From assembly GCA_028345095.1 (NCBI GenBank), contig JAOMCQ010000001.1:1-64000 (forward strand): DNA of 64,000 bases. The letters are read 5' to 3'. The stretch comes from Candidatus Nitrosopelagicus sp. (GTDB lineage: Archaea; Thermoproteota; Nitrososphaeria; Nitrososphaerales; Nitrosopumilaceae). The position numbers and the translations under genes were made by a program. The notes under the pieces were generated by a model, which saw only the letters and a list, made by a program, of their open reading frames with translations, was not told the origin of the DNA and made no database searches. Below are positions 44,266-52,849 of this stretch, piece by piece; the first letter of the stretch is position 1; every line of letters begins with the position of its first letter.

Positions 44266-45474
44266 TTACGTACCTTTTACCATATTGAACAATTGCCTTA
44301 CAATCATCTTTGGATGATGTGTTGCAAGTTTTAGCATTTTTGATACACCAAAATCGGCACGGATAAAATCTAAGAATTCATCTGCAGTTAATTCATTGAT
44401 TATGCTTAATTCCTTATTCCATTCTTCATCTGATAATCCTACCCATCTACTCTGAACTTTAACTGCAGAATTTATGTTAGATTCTATTGCTTTTTTCCAT
44501 TCTTTTTCATATGTCATTAATGATGCCTTTGATGTATTGCCATCTGTAATTGCATCTGCAGCCACTCTTCCTGCAACCTCTCCAAATCGTATTGCATATC
44601 TTATTCCTTCTAATACCAACGGATTTGCTTGACCTGCTGAATCTCCTACTAATATCAAATTATCATAAACTGTTTTCCGTGATAATCCTTCATTTGGTAT
44701 AAGACCGTAATGAAATTCAATTTTATCTATTTCTCCTAAATCTTTAATCGGTCCCATTTTTTTATCAATTAATTCATTTAATCTAATTGTAGGATCTATA
44801 TCTGAATCTGGTTTTCCAATTCCAACTCCAATTCTTGCCGTATTTTCTGAAGTTGGAAATATCCATGCATACCCTGCTGGAGAATATTCTTTACCTACCA
44901 TTAACCACCAATTATCATGTTCTAACTTCTCTGTTTTTACTTCATATTCTGCACCAACTCCAAACTTTTTCCATTGTTTTACATGACCTAATCCTTTTGC
45001 TACAACTGAGCCAAATCCACTTGCATCGATAACCACTTTTCCATTAAATTGAATTTGTTTATCATTAGATTTTGCAATCACTCCTGTACATCCTCCAGTT
45101 GAATTCTTCAAAATATCTGAAACATTCGTGTTGAGAAATAATTCTGCACCTGTATCTTCCGCTCTTTTTGCTAAAAATCTATATGTTTTTCTTACATCTA
45201 AAACTGCTGCTTTTGCAATTTCATCTGAAATTGTTACTGAATTTTTTGGGGAACAAAAAGAAAATTTCCTTATTGGATTATAACATTCATTTGGTATTCC
45301 AAATTTTTCAATGTCTGAAATCCAAGTAACTCCGCTAGTTCTAACCGTTTCTGCAATCTTTTTTTCTTTCTCAATTAATGCGACAGTACAACCCTTCTTT
45401 GATGCCATATATGCCGCAGATGTTCCAGCAGGTCCTCCTCCTACAACTATTACATCAAAATCTAATTCTTTCAT
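44266..45474 (-). CDS. Geranylgeranyl reductase family flavoprotein
   Basis: A 402-residue FAD enzyme: dinucleotide fold VIVVGGGPAGTSAAYMASKKG at the N-terminus (shortened), a middle YSPAGYAWIFPTSENTARIGVG, and LVGDSAGQANPLVLEGIRYAI near residue 280, the family's second FAD motif. It probably saturates the geranylgeranyl chains of archaeal membrane lipids, or of related quinone tails. ATG start. Followed by the transporter gene on the same strand, 56 bases apart. Confidence 0.9.
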   Translation of the reverse strand: MKELDFDVIVVGGGPAGTSAAYMASKKGCTVALIEKEKKIAETVRTSGVTWISDIEKFGIPNECYNPIRKFSFCSPKNSVTISDEIAKAAVLDVRKTYRFLAKRAEDTGAELFLNTNVSDILKNSTGGCTGVIAKSNDKQIQFNGKVVIDASGFGSVVAKGLGHVKQWKKFGVGAEYEVKTEKLEHDNWWLMVGKEYSPAGYAWIFPTSENTARIGVGIGKPDSDIDPTIRLNELIDKKMGPIKDLGEIDKIEFHYGLIPNEGLSRKTVYDNLILVGDSAGQANPLVLEGIRYAIRFGEVAGRVAADAITDGNTSKASLMTYEKEWKKAIESNINSAVKVQSRWVGLSDEEWNKELSIINELTADEFLDFIRADFGVSKMLKLATHHPKMIVRQLFNMVKGT

Positions 45475-45563
45475 TAATCATTTATTCTTCTCTGAATATT
45501 ATAATCTAACAATTCATTCTATCTCTTAATCATGTTTATTTTCAGGTAATTTGACATCCAATT

Positions 45564-45674
45564 ATGGCTGAAACTGATTTTATTGCATTTGTAATGTGGT
45601 CTGGAATTACGGCTGTATTAATGGTAATTACTGGTCTGACTTACAAAAACTATCAAAAGAAAAAAAATTCCTAA
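45564..45674 (+). CDS. Single-helix membrane micro-protein (36 aa)
   Basis: A 36-residue frame MAETDFIAFVMWSG... with an acidic N-terminus, one membrane helix (FVMWSGITAVLMVITGL) and a basic end KNYQKKKNS. This layout (N-out, basic side in) and the clear ATG and TAA suggest a true small membrane subunit or regulator. It fits exactly between two neighbours. No family recognised. Confidence 0.5.
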   Translation: MAETDFIAFVMWSGITAVLMVITGLTYKNYQKKKNS

Positions 45675-45683
45675 AATCTAATT

Positions 45684-46508
45684 CTACACTGCAATTTCTT
45701 TATCCTTGTACAGATTTTTAGGATCTGGTTCTGAAATTGCAGAAATTAGTGATTTAGTGTATGCATTTTCTGGATTTGTTAAAACCTTGTCTATTGAACC
45801 AGATTCCATAATTCTTCCTGAATTCAAAATTATAATATTGTCTGCAAAATGTTTAGCCGTTGCAAGATCATGAGTAATGTATATCATAGAAATATTGTTT
45901 TTTATTTGAATATCTTTCATTAGCTCTAAAACTTCTGCACGTATTGAAACATCTAACATTGATACAGGCTCATCTGCAATTATTATCTCTGGTTTTACAA
46001 TTATTGCTCTTGCAATAACTACTCTTTGCCTTTGTCCTCCTGACAGCATATGCGGATGTTTTTTTGAAATTTCCTCTGCAGGTTCTAACTTCACCATTTG
46101 TAATGTATTGATTACCTTTTGTTTACGTTCTTTTTTTGTACCAAGATTATGAATCTCCAATGGTTCACTGATTATATCTGAAATTGTCATTCTTGGGTTA
46201 ATCGAATCATAAGGATCTTGGTATATCATTTGGCATTTCATTCTAAATTTTTTTAATTCATCTGAATTGTCTTTAATCTCTTTTTCATTATGAAAAATTT
46301 TTCCTGAATCTGGTTTAATGGCTCTGAGAATTAATTTTGCTATAGTTGATTTACCAGAACCCGATTGCCCTGCTATGGCTAAAATTTTACCTTGTTCAAG
46401 GTAGAAATTTACTGAATCTGCTGCAACAACTTCTTCTGAATCTGCTGAAAAAATTTTCTTCTTCTTAAATTTCTTTGCCAGATCCTCTACCCTTAACACT
46501 TTCTTCAT
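45684..46508 (-). CDS. Peptide-type ABC transporter ATP-binding protein (OppF/DppF-like)
   Basis: A 274-residue ATPase: Walker A GQSGSGKST near residue 47, Q-loop YQDPYDSINPRM, signature LSGGQRQRVV near residue 158, Walker B IIIADEPVSMLD and the H-loop ITHDL. YDSINPRM is typical of the OppF/DppF half. Neither an OppD partner nor permease genes are adjacent. It may serve the solute-binding protein encoded about 11 kb away or another transporter. ATG start. Confidence 0.88.
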   Translation of the reverse strand: MKKVLRVEDLAKKFKKKKIFSADSEEVVAADSVNFYLEQGKILAIAGQSGSGKSTIAKLILRAIKPDSGKIFHNEKEIKDNSDELKKFRMKCQMIYQDPYDSINPRMTISDIISEPLEIHNLGTKKERKQKVINTLQMVKLEPAEEISKKHPHMLSGGQRQRVVIARAIIVKPEIIIADEPVSMLDVSIRAEVLELMKDIQIKNNISMIYITHDLATAKHFADNIIILNSGRIMESGSIDKVLTNPENAYTKSLISAISEPDPKNLYKDKEIAV

Positions 46509-46542
46509 TATTGGTATTATATTCTCCTATGATAAGAAATTT

Positions 46543-47592
46543 ATGCAAAACAAAAATCGCAAAAATATGAACAATAAAGTAAAACAAGAACTATTGGGCT
46601 ATCAGTCTATTTCAGTTCAAGAAAATTTAACATATTTCAAACCTAACAAGGCAAGTACTACTGTAACCTTTGCTGAAGAAATTCGTAAATCACTTCAAGA
46701 ACCAAAAAAATCAATAAGCCCAAAATTTTTCTATGATGAAAACGGTTCAAAAATCTTTGATGAAATTTGTTCTCTTCCTGAGTATTATCCTTTTAATTCT
46801 GAAACTGAAATATTACAAACACTTGAGAAGAAATTACTCCCTTACCTTTCAAATGAATTTCATTTAGTTGAGTTAGGAAGTGGTTCTTCTGTAAAGACTC
46901 GTCTTTTAATTGATATTTTATTCAAATCTCAAAAACATTTACAATATTTTCCAATAGATATTTCAGAAATTTTAGATCAAAGTGCAAAAAATCTTTGTGC
47001 AGATTATCAGAATTTAACCGTGACTGGAGTTGTGGATACTTTTGAAAATGGTCTTGATTTTATTGAACATTATGATGATAAACCTAATTTGATAACTTTT
47101 CTTGGCTCAAGCTTTGGAAATTTCAATCAGAATGAAGGAATGAAATTTCTACAAAAAATTAACAATCTTATGAAATCTAATGACCTGTTTCTAATTGGAC
47201 TGGACTTGAAAAAGGATCAAAATATATTGCATAGCGCATATAATGATTCTCAAAAAACAACTGCAAAATTCAATCTAAATGTCTTAAAACGAATTAATGA
47301 TGAATTGGGTGCTGATTTCAATTTAGAAAACTTTGAGCATCATGCAATTTATGATGAAGAAAAGGGCAGAATTGAGATGTATCTTCGTTCATTATCTGAA
47401 CAATCCATAACTATTCAAAAATCTGCTCTATCTGTAACTTTTTCAAAAGATGAATTAATCCACACTGAGAATTCACATAAATTTTCTATTCCTCAAATAG
47501 ACTCTTTCTTAAAAGAATCTAACTTTGAAAAGCTGGAGATTTGGTTTGATTCTAAAAATTATTATTCACTTGTTTTAGCAAAAAAAATCTAA
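46543..47592 (+). CDS. egtD: Histidine N-alpha-methyltransferase EgtD
   Basis: A 349-residue SAM methyltransferase matching EgtD: SPKFFYDENGSKIFDEICSLPEYYP near residues 60-85 (in part), LVELGSGSSVKTRLLID, PIDISEILDQSA, FLGSSFGNFNQNEGMKFL and IGLDLKKD. EgtD makes hercynine (trimethylhistidine), the first step of ergothioneine synthesis. ATG start, with later Met codons possible. Its end overlaps the convergent egtB gene by 4 bases, so the two gene ends form a tail-to-tail pair. Confidence 0.93.
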   Translation: MQNKNRKNMNNKVKQELLGYQSISVQENLTYFKPNKASTTVTFAEEIRKSLQEPKKSISPKFFYDENGSKIFDEICSLPEYYPFNSETEILQTLEKKLLPYLSNEFHLVELGSGSSVKTRLLIDILFKSQKHLQYFPIDISEILDQSAKNLCADYQNLTVTGVVDTFENGLDFIEHYDDKPNLITFLGSSFGNFNQNEGMKFLQKINNLMKSNDLFLIGLDLKKDQNILHSAYNDSQKTTAKFNLNVLKRINDELGADFNLENFEHHAIYDEEKGRIEMYLRSLSEQSITIQKSALSVTFSKDELIHTENSHKFSIPQIDSFLKESNFEKLEIWFDSKNYYSLVLAKKI

Positions 47593-48890
47593 AGATCTTT
47601 TACACATCTGAATCCTGAAATCATCCATCTTTCATCTAATCTGAAAAAATTTCTATAGGATCCTCTGATTGATTTTAATGGTGTTCCAAAAGATCCTCCC
47701 CGTAAAACTTTTTGATTTGTAAACCACTTGTCATTATATTCATCAAATCCACTTTTGAATCCTGGGTATCCTATAAACTCCGATGAAGTCCATTCCCAAA
47801 CATCTCCTATCATTTGGTAACATCCATAGCTGCTTTTTCCATTCTCGTAAGCTCCAACATCGCTACAATTCCAAATATTTGATTCTAACAAATTTGCATA
47901 TAATTCTGTAGGTTTTTCATTTCCCCACGGGAATGTTGTTTTAATTTTTTTATCATCATTCCATAATGCTGCTTTTTCCCATTCTGCCTCTGTTGGCAGT
48001 CTCTTATTTGCCCACTTGCAATATGCCGCTGCTTCATAGAAGCTTACATGGCACACAGGTTCGTTAGGATTAATTTTACGTTTTCCTCTGAAATCTCTTG
48101 TAATCCATTTATCGTCATCTTTTTCCCAATACATAGGAGATTCCCATCCATTTTTCTTTACTGCATCCCAGCCATCTGAAAGCCAAAATGAATAATCCTC
48201 ATACCCACCTTCTTTCATAAATTCCAAATATTCTGAATTACTTATCAAAAAATTATCAATTTGATAATCATTTAGATATGTTTTATGTTCTGGAAGTTCT
48301 ATATCATAACAATAATCATTTCCAGAATAACCCATGTTATACAATCCCCCATTAATCTTGATACTTTTCTTTTTATTGTTTGTTGAAACTACTGATTCAT
48401 TTGTTTTTGCCGGTCTATATTGATCCCCTAAGAGATGTTGTAAATCATAAACTAAAAGTTCTTGATGTTGACATTCATGATTAATTGCCATTGTAAAAAG
48501 ATATGCAGCTTCTTTTTCTAATGGTTTACTGATGACCTCTCTAACTCTATTTGTTATTACATCAAAGTATTGTAATATTTCATCTACTGTTGGTCTTGAC
48601 ATTACTCCTCGTTTTGATTTATCATGTGGTTTTCCAAATTGGTTATAGTATGAATTTAGATATTCTGAAAGTTCATCTGAAAAAAATTCATAATTAAGTT
48701 GCGTCTTACTTAACACGATTTCATTCAACCAGCTTACATGTCCTATATGCCATTTTGGTGGACTCATAAAAACTGCTGTCTGTACTCCAAAATCATCTCT
48801 TTCTAAATTTTTTACTAATTGTAGTGTGGTATTTCTTGTTTCATTAAATGAATTTAGTAGAAAATTTTGAGTTGGTTCTTCAAGTGTCAT
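47589..48890 (-). CDS. egtB: Ergothioneine-type sulfoxide synthase EgtB
   Basis: A 433-residue mononuclear iron enzyme. An N-terminal DinB-like domain carries the iron ligands: His51 in HIGHVSW and His138/His142 in NHECQHQE. A C-terminal formylglycine-generating-enzyme-like domain (about 175-430) contains VCHVSFYEAAAYCKWANKRLPTE (in part), LRGGSFGTP and FRLDERWMISGFRC. EgtB couples hercynine with a thiol (gamma-glutamylcysteine or cysteine) and O2. No EgtA, EgtC or EgtE gene is nearby, so the thiol donor is unclear. ATG start. Confidence 0.93.
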   Translation of the reverse strand: MTLEEPTQNFLLNSFNETRNTTLQLVKNLERDDFGVQTAVFMSPPKWHIGHVSWLNEIVLSKTQLNYEFFSDELSEYLNSYYNQFGKPHDKSKRGVMSRPTVDEILQYFDVITNRVREVISKPLEKEAAYLFTMAINHECQHQELLVYDLQHLLGDQYRPAKTNESVVSTNNKKKSIKINGGLYNMGYSGNDYCYDIELPEHKTYLNDYQIDNFLISNSEYLEFMKEGGYEDYSFWLSDGWDAVKKNGWESPMYWEKDDDKWITRDFRGKRKINPNEPVCHVSFYEAAAYCKWANKRLPTEAEWEKAALWNDDKKIKTTFPWGNEKPTELYANLLESNIWNCSDVGAYENGKSSYGCYQMIGDVWEWTSSEFIGYPGFKSGFDEYNDKWFTNQKVLRGGSFGTPLKSIRGSYRNFFRLDERWMISGFRCVKDL

Positions 48891-48976
48891 ATAATAGTTG
48901 AAATTTTTAGAATATATTTGGTTTTGTGATAAAAACTGAAAGAAAAGGAATTATGTGGTAAAAACAAATTATTTTC

Positions 48977-49261
48977 ATGTTTCTTGCAATTGTGGATTTG
49001 AGTCTAAAAGAAGAAAAAATATCTGAATTTAAGAATTGGATTGGTAAAACCAATAAAACCCTCTCAAAATTCGATGGATTTGTTTCTCGTCGTCTTCTTG
49101 AAGGTGAAGATGGCTCTAAACGTATACTGGTGGAATTTAAAAATATTGAATTATTTAGAAAAATGCATCAAAGCCCTGAACATCAAAGTTTTCATAATGA
49201 ATTGGGTTCTTTTATGAATGACTCTCCAGAACGTCATTTCTATCACGTAGTTGCTGAATAA
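48977..49261 (+). CDS. Antibiotic-biosynthesis-monooxygenase-like dimeric ferredoxin-fold protein
   Basis: A 94-residue protein: FLAIVDLSLKEEKISEFKNWI, FDGFVSRRLLEGEDGSKRILVEF and a final ERHFYHVV strand. This is the ABM/dimeric alpha-beta-barrel pattern found in monooxygenases, heme-degrading enzymes and many proteins of unknown role. ATG start. A cupin gene follows one base after its stop, so they are probably co-transcribed. It lies divergent from egtB. Confidence 0.75.
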   Translation: MFLAIVDLSLKEEKISEFKNWIGKTNKTLSKFDGFVSRRLLEGEDGSKRILVEFKNIELFRKMHQSPEHQSFHNELGSFMNDSPERHFYHVVAE

Positions 49262-49262
49262 A

Positions 49263-49583
49263 ATGAAATTTGAGTATGATACGCTTGATTATATTCGTAA
49301 GATCAACAAAGGAACTTCTTATTTTGATACATTTCTAAATAAAAATAGTTTATCTGCAGGAATTCTAATTTTGAAACCTGATGAAGAAGATACACAACTT
49401 CCTCATGATTCTGATGAAATGTATTATGTTTTAGAAGGTGATGGATTTTTGAAAATAAAAAATAAAAAATATAAATTAAAAAAAGGAAAGGCATTTTTTG
49501 TACCAAAAAATACTGAACATTATTTTTTTGGAAATAAGAAAAAACTCAGCGTACTTTATTTTTTTGGTGGTATTGATAATTAA
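49263..49583 (+). CDS. Small cupin-domain protein
   Basis: A protein of about 106 residues forming one cupin barrel: TQLPHDSDEMYYVLEGDGFLKI gives the first metal motif (H-x3-E type) and VPKNTEHYFFGN the second His. The ATG at 49263 is preferred; a TTG four codons upstream overlaps the preceding gene. Cupins of this kind bind a metal and act as dioxygenases, isomerases or sensors; which one is unknown. It pairs with the ABM-like gene and is convergent with purN (4-base overlap). Confidence 0.78.
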   Translation: MKFEYDTLDYIRKINKGTSYFDTFLNKNSLSAGILILKPDEEDTQLPHDSDEMYYVLEGDGFLKIKNKKYKLKKGKAFFVPKNTEHYFFGNKKKLSVLYFFGGIDN

Positions 49584-50200
49584 CTCGTAATTTTTACTTT
49601 TCTACCTTTAATTGATATTTTCTTTTTTGCAAAAAGTTCTACTGCTTTTGGATATGCTTTGTGTTCTTTCACAAGAATTTTCTCTGAAAGTGTTTTTTCA
49701 GTATCATTTCTACTTACCTCTACAATCTCCTGTAATATTATAGGTCCTGTATCTACTCCTTCATCTACAAAATGAACTGTGCATCCTGAATATTTTGCCC
49801 CAAATTCAATTGTCTGTTTTTGTGCATCCAATCCTGGAAATGCTGGAAGAAGTGCAGGGTGTATATTTAAAATTCTATTTTTATATTCTTTAATGAAATA
49901 TGGACTAATAATTCTCATAAATCCTGCAAGACAAACTAGTCCGTTAGTTGGTGTAACTTTGTATCTTCTTAATGTAGAAATTACTTCTTTATCAAATAGC
50001 AATCTTTTCCCCTTGTATTTTGAACTATCAATTACTGCTGTCTGTACTCCCATCTTCTTTGCAATTAGTAATCCTTTTGCATTTGATTTGTTTGAAATGA
50101 CTATTGCTGGGTTTATTGGAATTTTTTGCTTTTTAATTGCTTTAAGAATTGATTCCATATTGCTGCCTCTTCCTGAAATCAAAATTCCTAGGTTTTTCAA
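49580..50200 (-). CDS. purN: Phosphoribosylglycinamide formyltransferase PurN
   Basis: A 206-residue enzyme for the formyl-THF-dependent third step of purine synthesis. Signatures: LGILISGRGSNMESI at the start, AIVISNKSNAKGL, LVCLAGFMRIISP near residue 90, ILNIHPALLPAFPG with the catalytic Asn-His, and GCTVHFVDEGVDTGPII with the catalytic Asp. TTG start. It acts in the same pathway as purM in this window. Confidence 0.94.
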   Translation of the reverse strand: MKNLGILISGRGSNMESILKAIKKQKIPINPAIVISNKSNAKGLLIAKKMGVQTAVIDSSKYKGKRLLFDKEVISTLRRYKVTPTNGLVCLAGFMRIISPYFIKEYKNRILNIHPALLPAFPGLDAQKQTIEFGAKYSGCTVHFVDEGVDTGPIILQEIVEVSRNDTEKTLSEKILVKEHKAYPKAVELFAKKKISIKGRKVKITS

Positions 50201-50294
50201 TACTTGATTTTATTCATGGAATAAATTAAACGCTGTGTTAGTTAACATTTCATCAAACTTGCAATTTATAATCAAAAAGGTATGATATTTTGTA

Positions 50295-51272
50295 ATGAGA
50301 AATGTCAGACTAACAAAAAATGGAATTGAGTGTCCTAACTCAAACTCAACTGTGTACCTAGATCCAAAAAAAATTAAAAATGAAGGGGTACATTTTGTCT
50401 CACATGCTCACATAGACCATCTTCCAAATGGTGGCGATGGAACTATTCTTTCATCTATTGAAACTAATAAAATCGCTGAATTACGAGGATTCACGCTCAA
50501 AAATTCTATTGATGCCCTTGATAATTTTACCCTTGTAGATAGTGGTCATATTTTTGGTTCAAAGGGATTGTTATTTGATGATATATTTTACACTGGAGAT
50601 ATTTCAACCCGTGACCGCGGATTTCTAAAAGGTGCAAACGTTCCAAAATGTAAAACTTTAATCACTGAATGTACTTTCGGTTTACCTGAATTTGTTTTAC
50701 CTTCTGTAACTGAAATTGTTAAACAAGTAAATGAAATAATTGCTAACTTGTACTCTAAAGGAAAACCTGTTATTCTTTTAGGATATGAATTAGGAAAGGC
50801 ACAAACACTTTCTCAGTTATTTGGTGACTGGGATCCAATCTACTATCACGATTCTGTAAAAAAAATGAATGATTTACATCGTTTAATGGGCGTTCCACTA
50901 AAAGATTCTATAGGTCATACTCAAGCTGAATCAGAAGGATTGTTAAATAAAAAACCCTGGGTTATGGTTGCTCCGATGATGAGTGCAAAAAATAATTTTA
51001 TTAAAGATATGAAGTCAAAATACGATGCAATAACAATTGGTTTTAGTGGATGGGCAAATTCTAAAAAATTTGGTTTTTCAAGAGGAACTGATTATTCTAT
51101 TCCATTAAGTGATCATTGTGATTATAATGAATTAATTGAACTTGTGAAAAAATCTGGTGCTGAAAAAATTTATACTATACATGGATTTGTTGATGAATTT
51201 TCTATGGATTTAAACAAACTTGGATTTTCTGCACAACCTTTACGTGAATCTTCTCTAGATAATTTTTGTTAG
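50295..51272 (+). CDS. Metallo-beta-lactamase-fold exonuclease of the SNM1/mRNA-3'-end family
   Basis: A 325-residue protein with the metal motif SHAHIDHLP near residue 36, then VDSGHIFGSKG, FYTGDIS, an ITECTFG strand and the beta-CASP-type end LSDHCDYNELI and IHGFVDEF. Archaeal members are annotated as RNA-processing or DNA-ligase-associated exonucleases; which substrate it uses is not clear. ATG start, no operon partner, convergent with uvrC (4-base overlap). Confidence 0.82.
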   Translation: MRNVRLTKNGIECPNSNSTVYLDPKKIKNEGVHFVSHAHIDHLPNGGDGTILSSIETNKIAELRGFTLKNSIDALDNFTLVDSGHIFGSKGLLFDDIFYTGDISTRDRGFLKGANVPKCKTLITECTFGLPEFVLPSVTEIVKQVNEIIANLYSKGKPVILLGYELGKAQTLSQLFGDWDPIYYHDSVKKMNDLHRLMGVPLKDSIGHTQAESEGLLNKKPWVMVAPMMSAKNNFIKDMKSKYDAITIGFSGWANSKKFGFSRGTDYSIPLSDHCDYNELIELVKKSGAEKIYTIHGFVDEFSMDLNKLGFSAQPLRESSLDNFC

Positions 51273-52849
51273 TCAAACTTTCTTAAACTTCTATTGTATG
51301 CAACACCAAACCTATGTGTCTCATCTCTTGCATGTTGTAAAATTTTTATCGAATCTTTACTTTTTGGTATAACTATAGATCTTGTTTTCTTTGGAACAAA
51401 AATTTCTTCATTTTCTTTTGCAAGTGATATGCATGGAATTTCTACATCTACCTCCTTTAGAGCTGACATTGCAGCACTTAGCTGACCTTTTCCACCATCT
51501 ATTAAAATTAAATCTGGAAATTCACTATTTTCTTTTTTCAATCGCCAGTATCTTCTTCCTACAATTTCGTTAATCATTGCAAAATCATCTCTACCTGTAA
51601 TTGTTTTAATTTTGAATTTTCTATATCCTGATTTGTCTGGTTTTGCATCCACAAATCTTGCCATGGAACCAACCGCATATTCGTTCCCATGATTAGATAT
51701 GTCAAAGCATTCTATTATGCGTGGAATTGTAGGTAGTTTGAGAATTTCTCTTAATTCAACTAATCCTGGGTCTGCATTTTTATTTTGTATTAGTTCAATA
51801 TTTCGGAGTATCAATTCTATCATTTCTTTTCGTTTTCCTTTATTTCCAAGTATGATTTTTACCGGAAATCCAGCTCTATCTGTTAGTGCTTTTGTAAGTG
51901 ATTCTTTTTCATTAATTTCTTCACTTGTGACAATCGTTTTTGGAATTTGGTGTGTTGTATAATATTGGTATAAGAAATTTGTAAAATTATTATCCCCGAT
52001 TAAATCAAATGAAAATTTTTCACTGTCTCTAATTACTCCATGTGTCTGTCTGAATGTCATTACAATTGCATCTTGTTTTCCAAACTTTATACCAAAATAT
52101 TCTTCATCTGATTTCTTTGCATCTTCCATTTTCTTTCCTGAATCAATACTGCCTAGTCTCTGAAGTGTATCTCTAATTTCTATAGCTCTCTCAAATTGTT
52201 CTGAACTTGATGCATCTTCCATTTGTTTTTGTAATTTTTTAGTAAATTCTTTCATTTGTTGTTTACTTTTCAAAATTGATTCTAAATCTGAAATATTTCC
52301 ATCATATTCTTTTGCTGCTGATTTAAATTCACATGGACCATCACAGTTTCCTATGTGATATTCTAAACATACTTTTTTTGGCAATGTTTTACAAATTCTT
52401 ACTTTGAATGATTTACGTAATGATCCTATTGTTAGTAATTTTGAGCTTCCTTTGGTAAATGGACCAAAAATTTTTCCTTTTCCTAAAAAATCTCCATTAC
52501 GTGTACGTCTCGCAACTAATAATCTTGGAAATTTCTCATCTGTAATTCGAAGATACGTATACCTTTGTTGATCTTTTAATTCAATATTATATGTCGGTCT
52601 ATACCTCTTAATCATATTAGATTCAAGCAAAAATGCTTCACTTTCATTATCTGTTAACACAAATTCAATATCTGCAATTTTTGAAACCAATTTCTGTGTT
52701 TTATAATTTTGATTTTTTAAAAAATATGATTTAACCCGATTCTTCAAATTTTTTGCTTTTCCGATATAGATTATCTCGCCTTTGGAATCTTTCATCAAAT
52801 AAATTCCTGGTTCTTTAGGTATGGTAATTTTTGATATATCAAATATCAT
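51269..52849 (-). CDS. uvrC: Excinuclease ABC subunit C, lacking the C-terminal HhH domain
   Basis: A 526-residue UvrC: GIY-YIG nuclease at about 10-95 (EPGIYLMKDSKGEIIYIGKAK), a UVR motif near residue 215 (SSEQFERAIEIRDTL), and the RNase H-like endonuclease domain at about 370-520 (ECFDISNHGNEYAVGSM, LILIDGGKGQLSAA, ARDETHRFG). The chain ends just after the last motif. Bacterial UvrC (about 600 residues) goes on with a tandem helix-hairpin-helix domain, absent here. It follows uvrA with an ATGA overlap and is last in uvrB-uvrA-uvrC. Confidence 0.94.
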   Translation of the reverse strand: MIFDISKITIPKEPGIYLMKDSKGEIIYIGKAKNLKNRVKSYFLKNQNYKTQKLVSKIADIEFVLTDNESEAFLLESNMIKRYRPTYNIELKDQQRYTYLRITDEKFPRLLVARRTRNGDFLGKGKIFGPFTKGSSKLLTIGSLRKSFKVRICKTLPKKVCLEYHIGNCDGPCEFKSAAKEYDGNISDLESILKSKQQMKEFTKKLQKQMEDASSSEQFERAIEIRDTLQRLGSIDSGKKMEDAKKSDEEYFGIKFGKQDAIVMTFRQTHGVIRDSEKFSFDLIGDNNFTNFLYQYYTTHQIPKTIVTSEEINEKESLTKALTDRAGFPVKIILGNKGKRKEMIELILRNIELIQNKNADPGLVELREILKLPTIPRIIECFDISNHGNEYAVGSMARFVDAKPDKSGYRKFKIKTITGRDDFAMINEIVGRRYWRLKKENSEFPDLILIDGGKGQLSAAMSALKEVDVEIPCISLAKENEEIFVPKKTRSIVIPKSKDSIKILQHARDETHRFGVAYNRSLRKFD

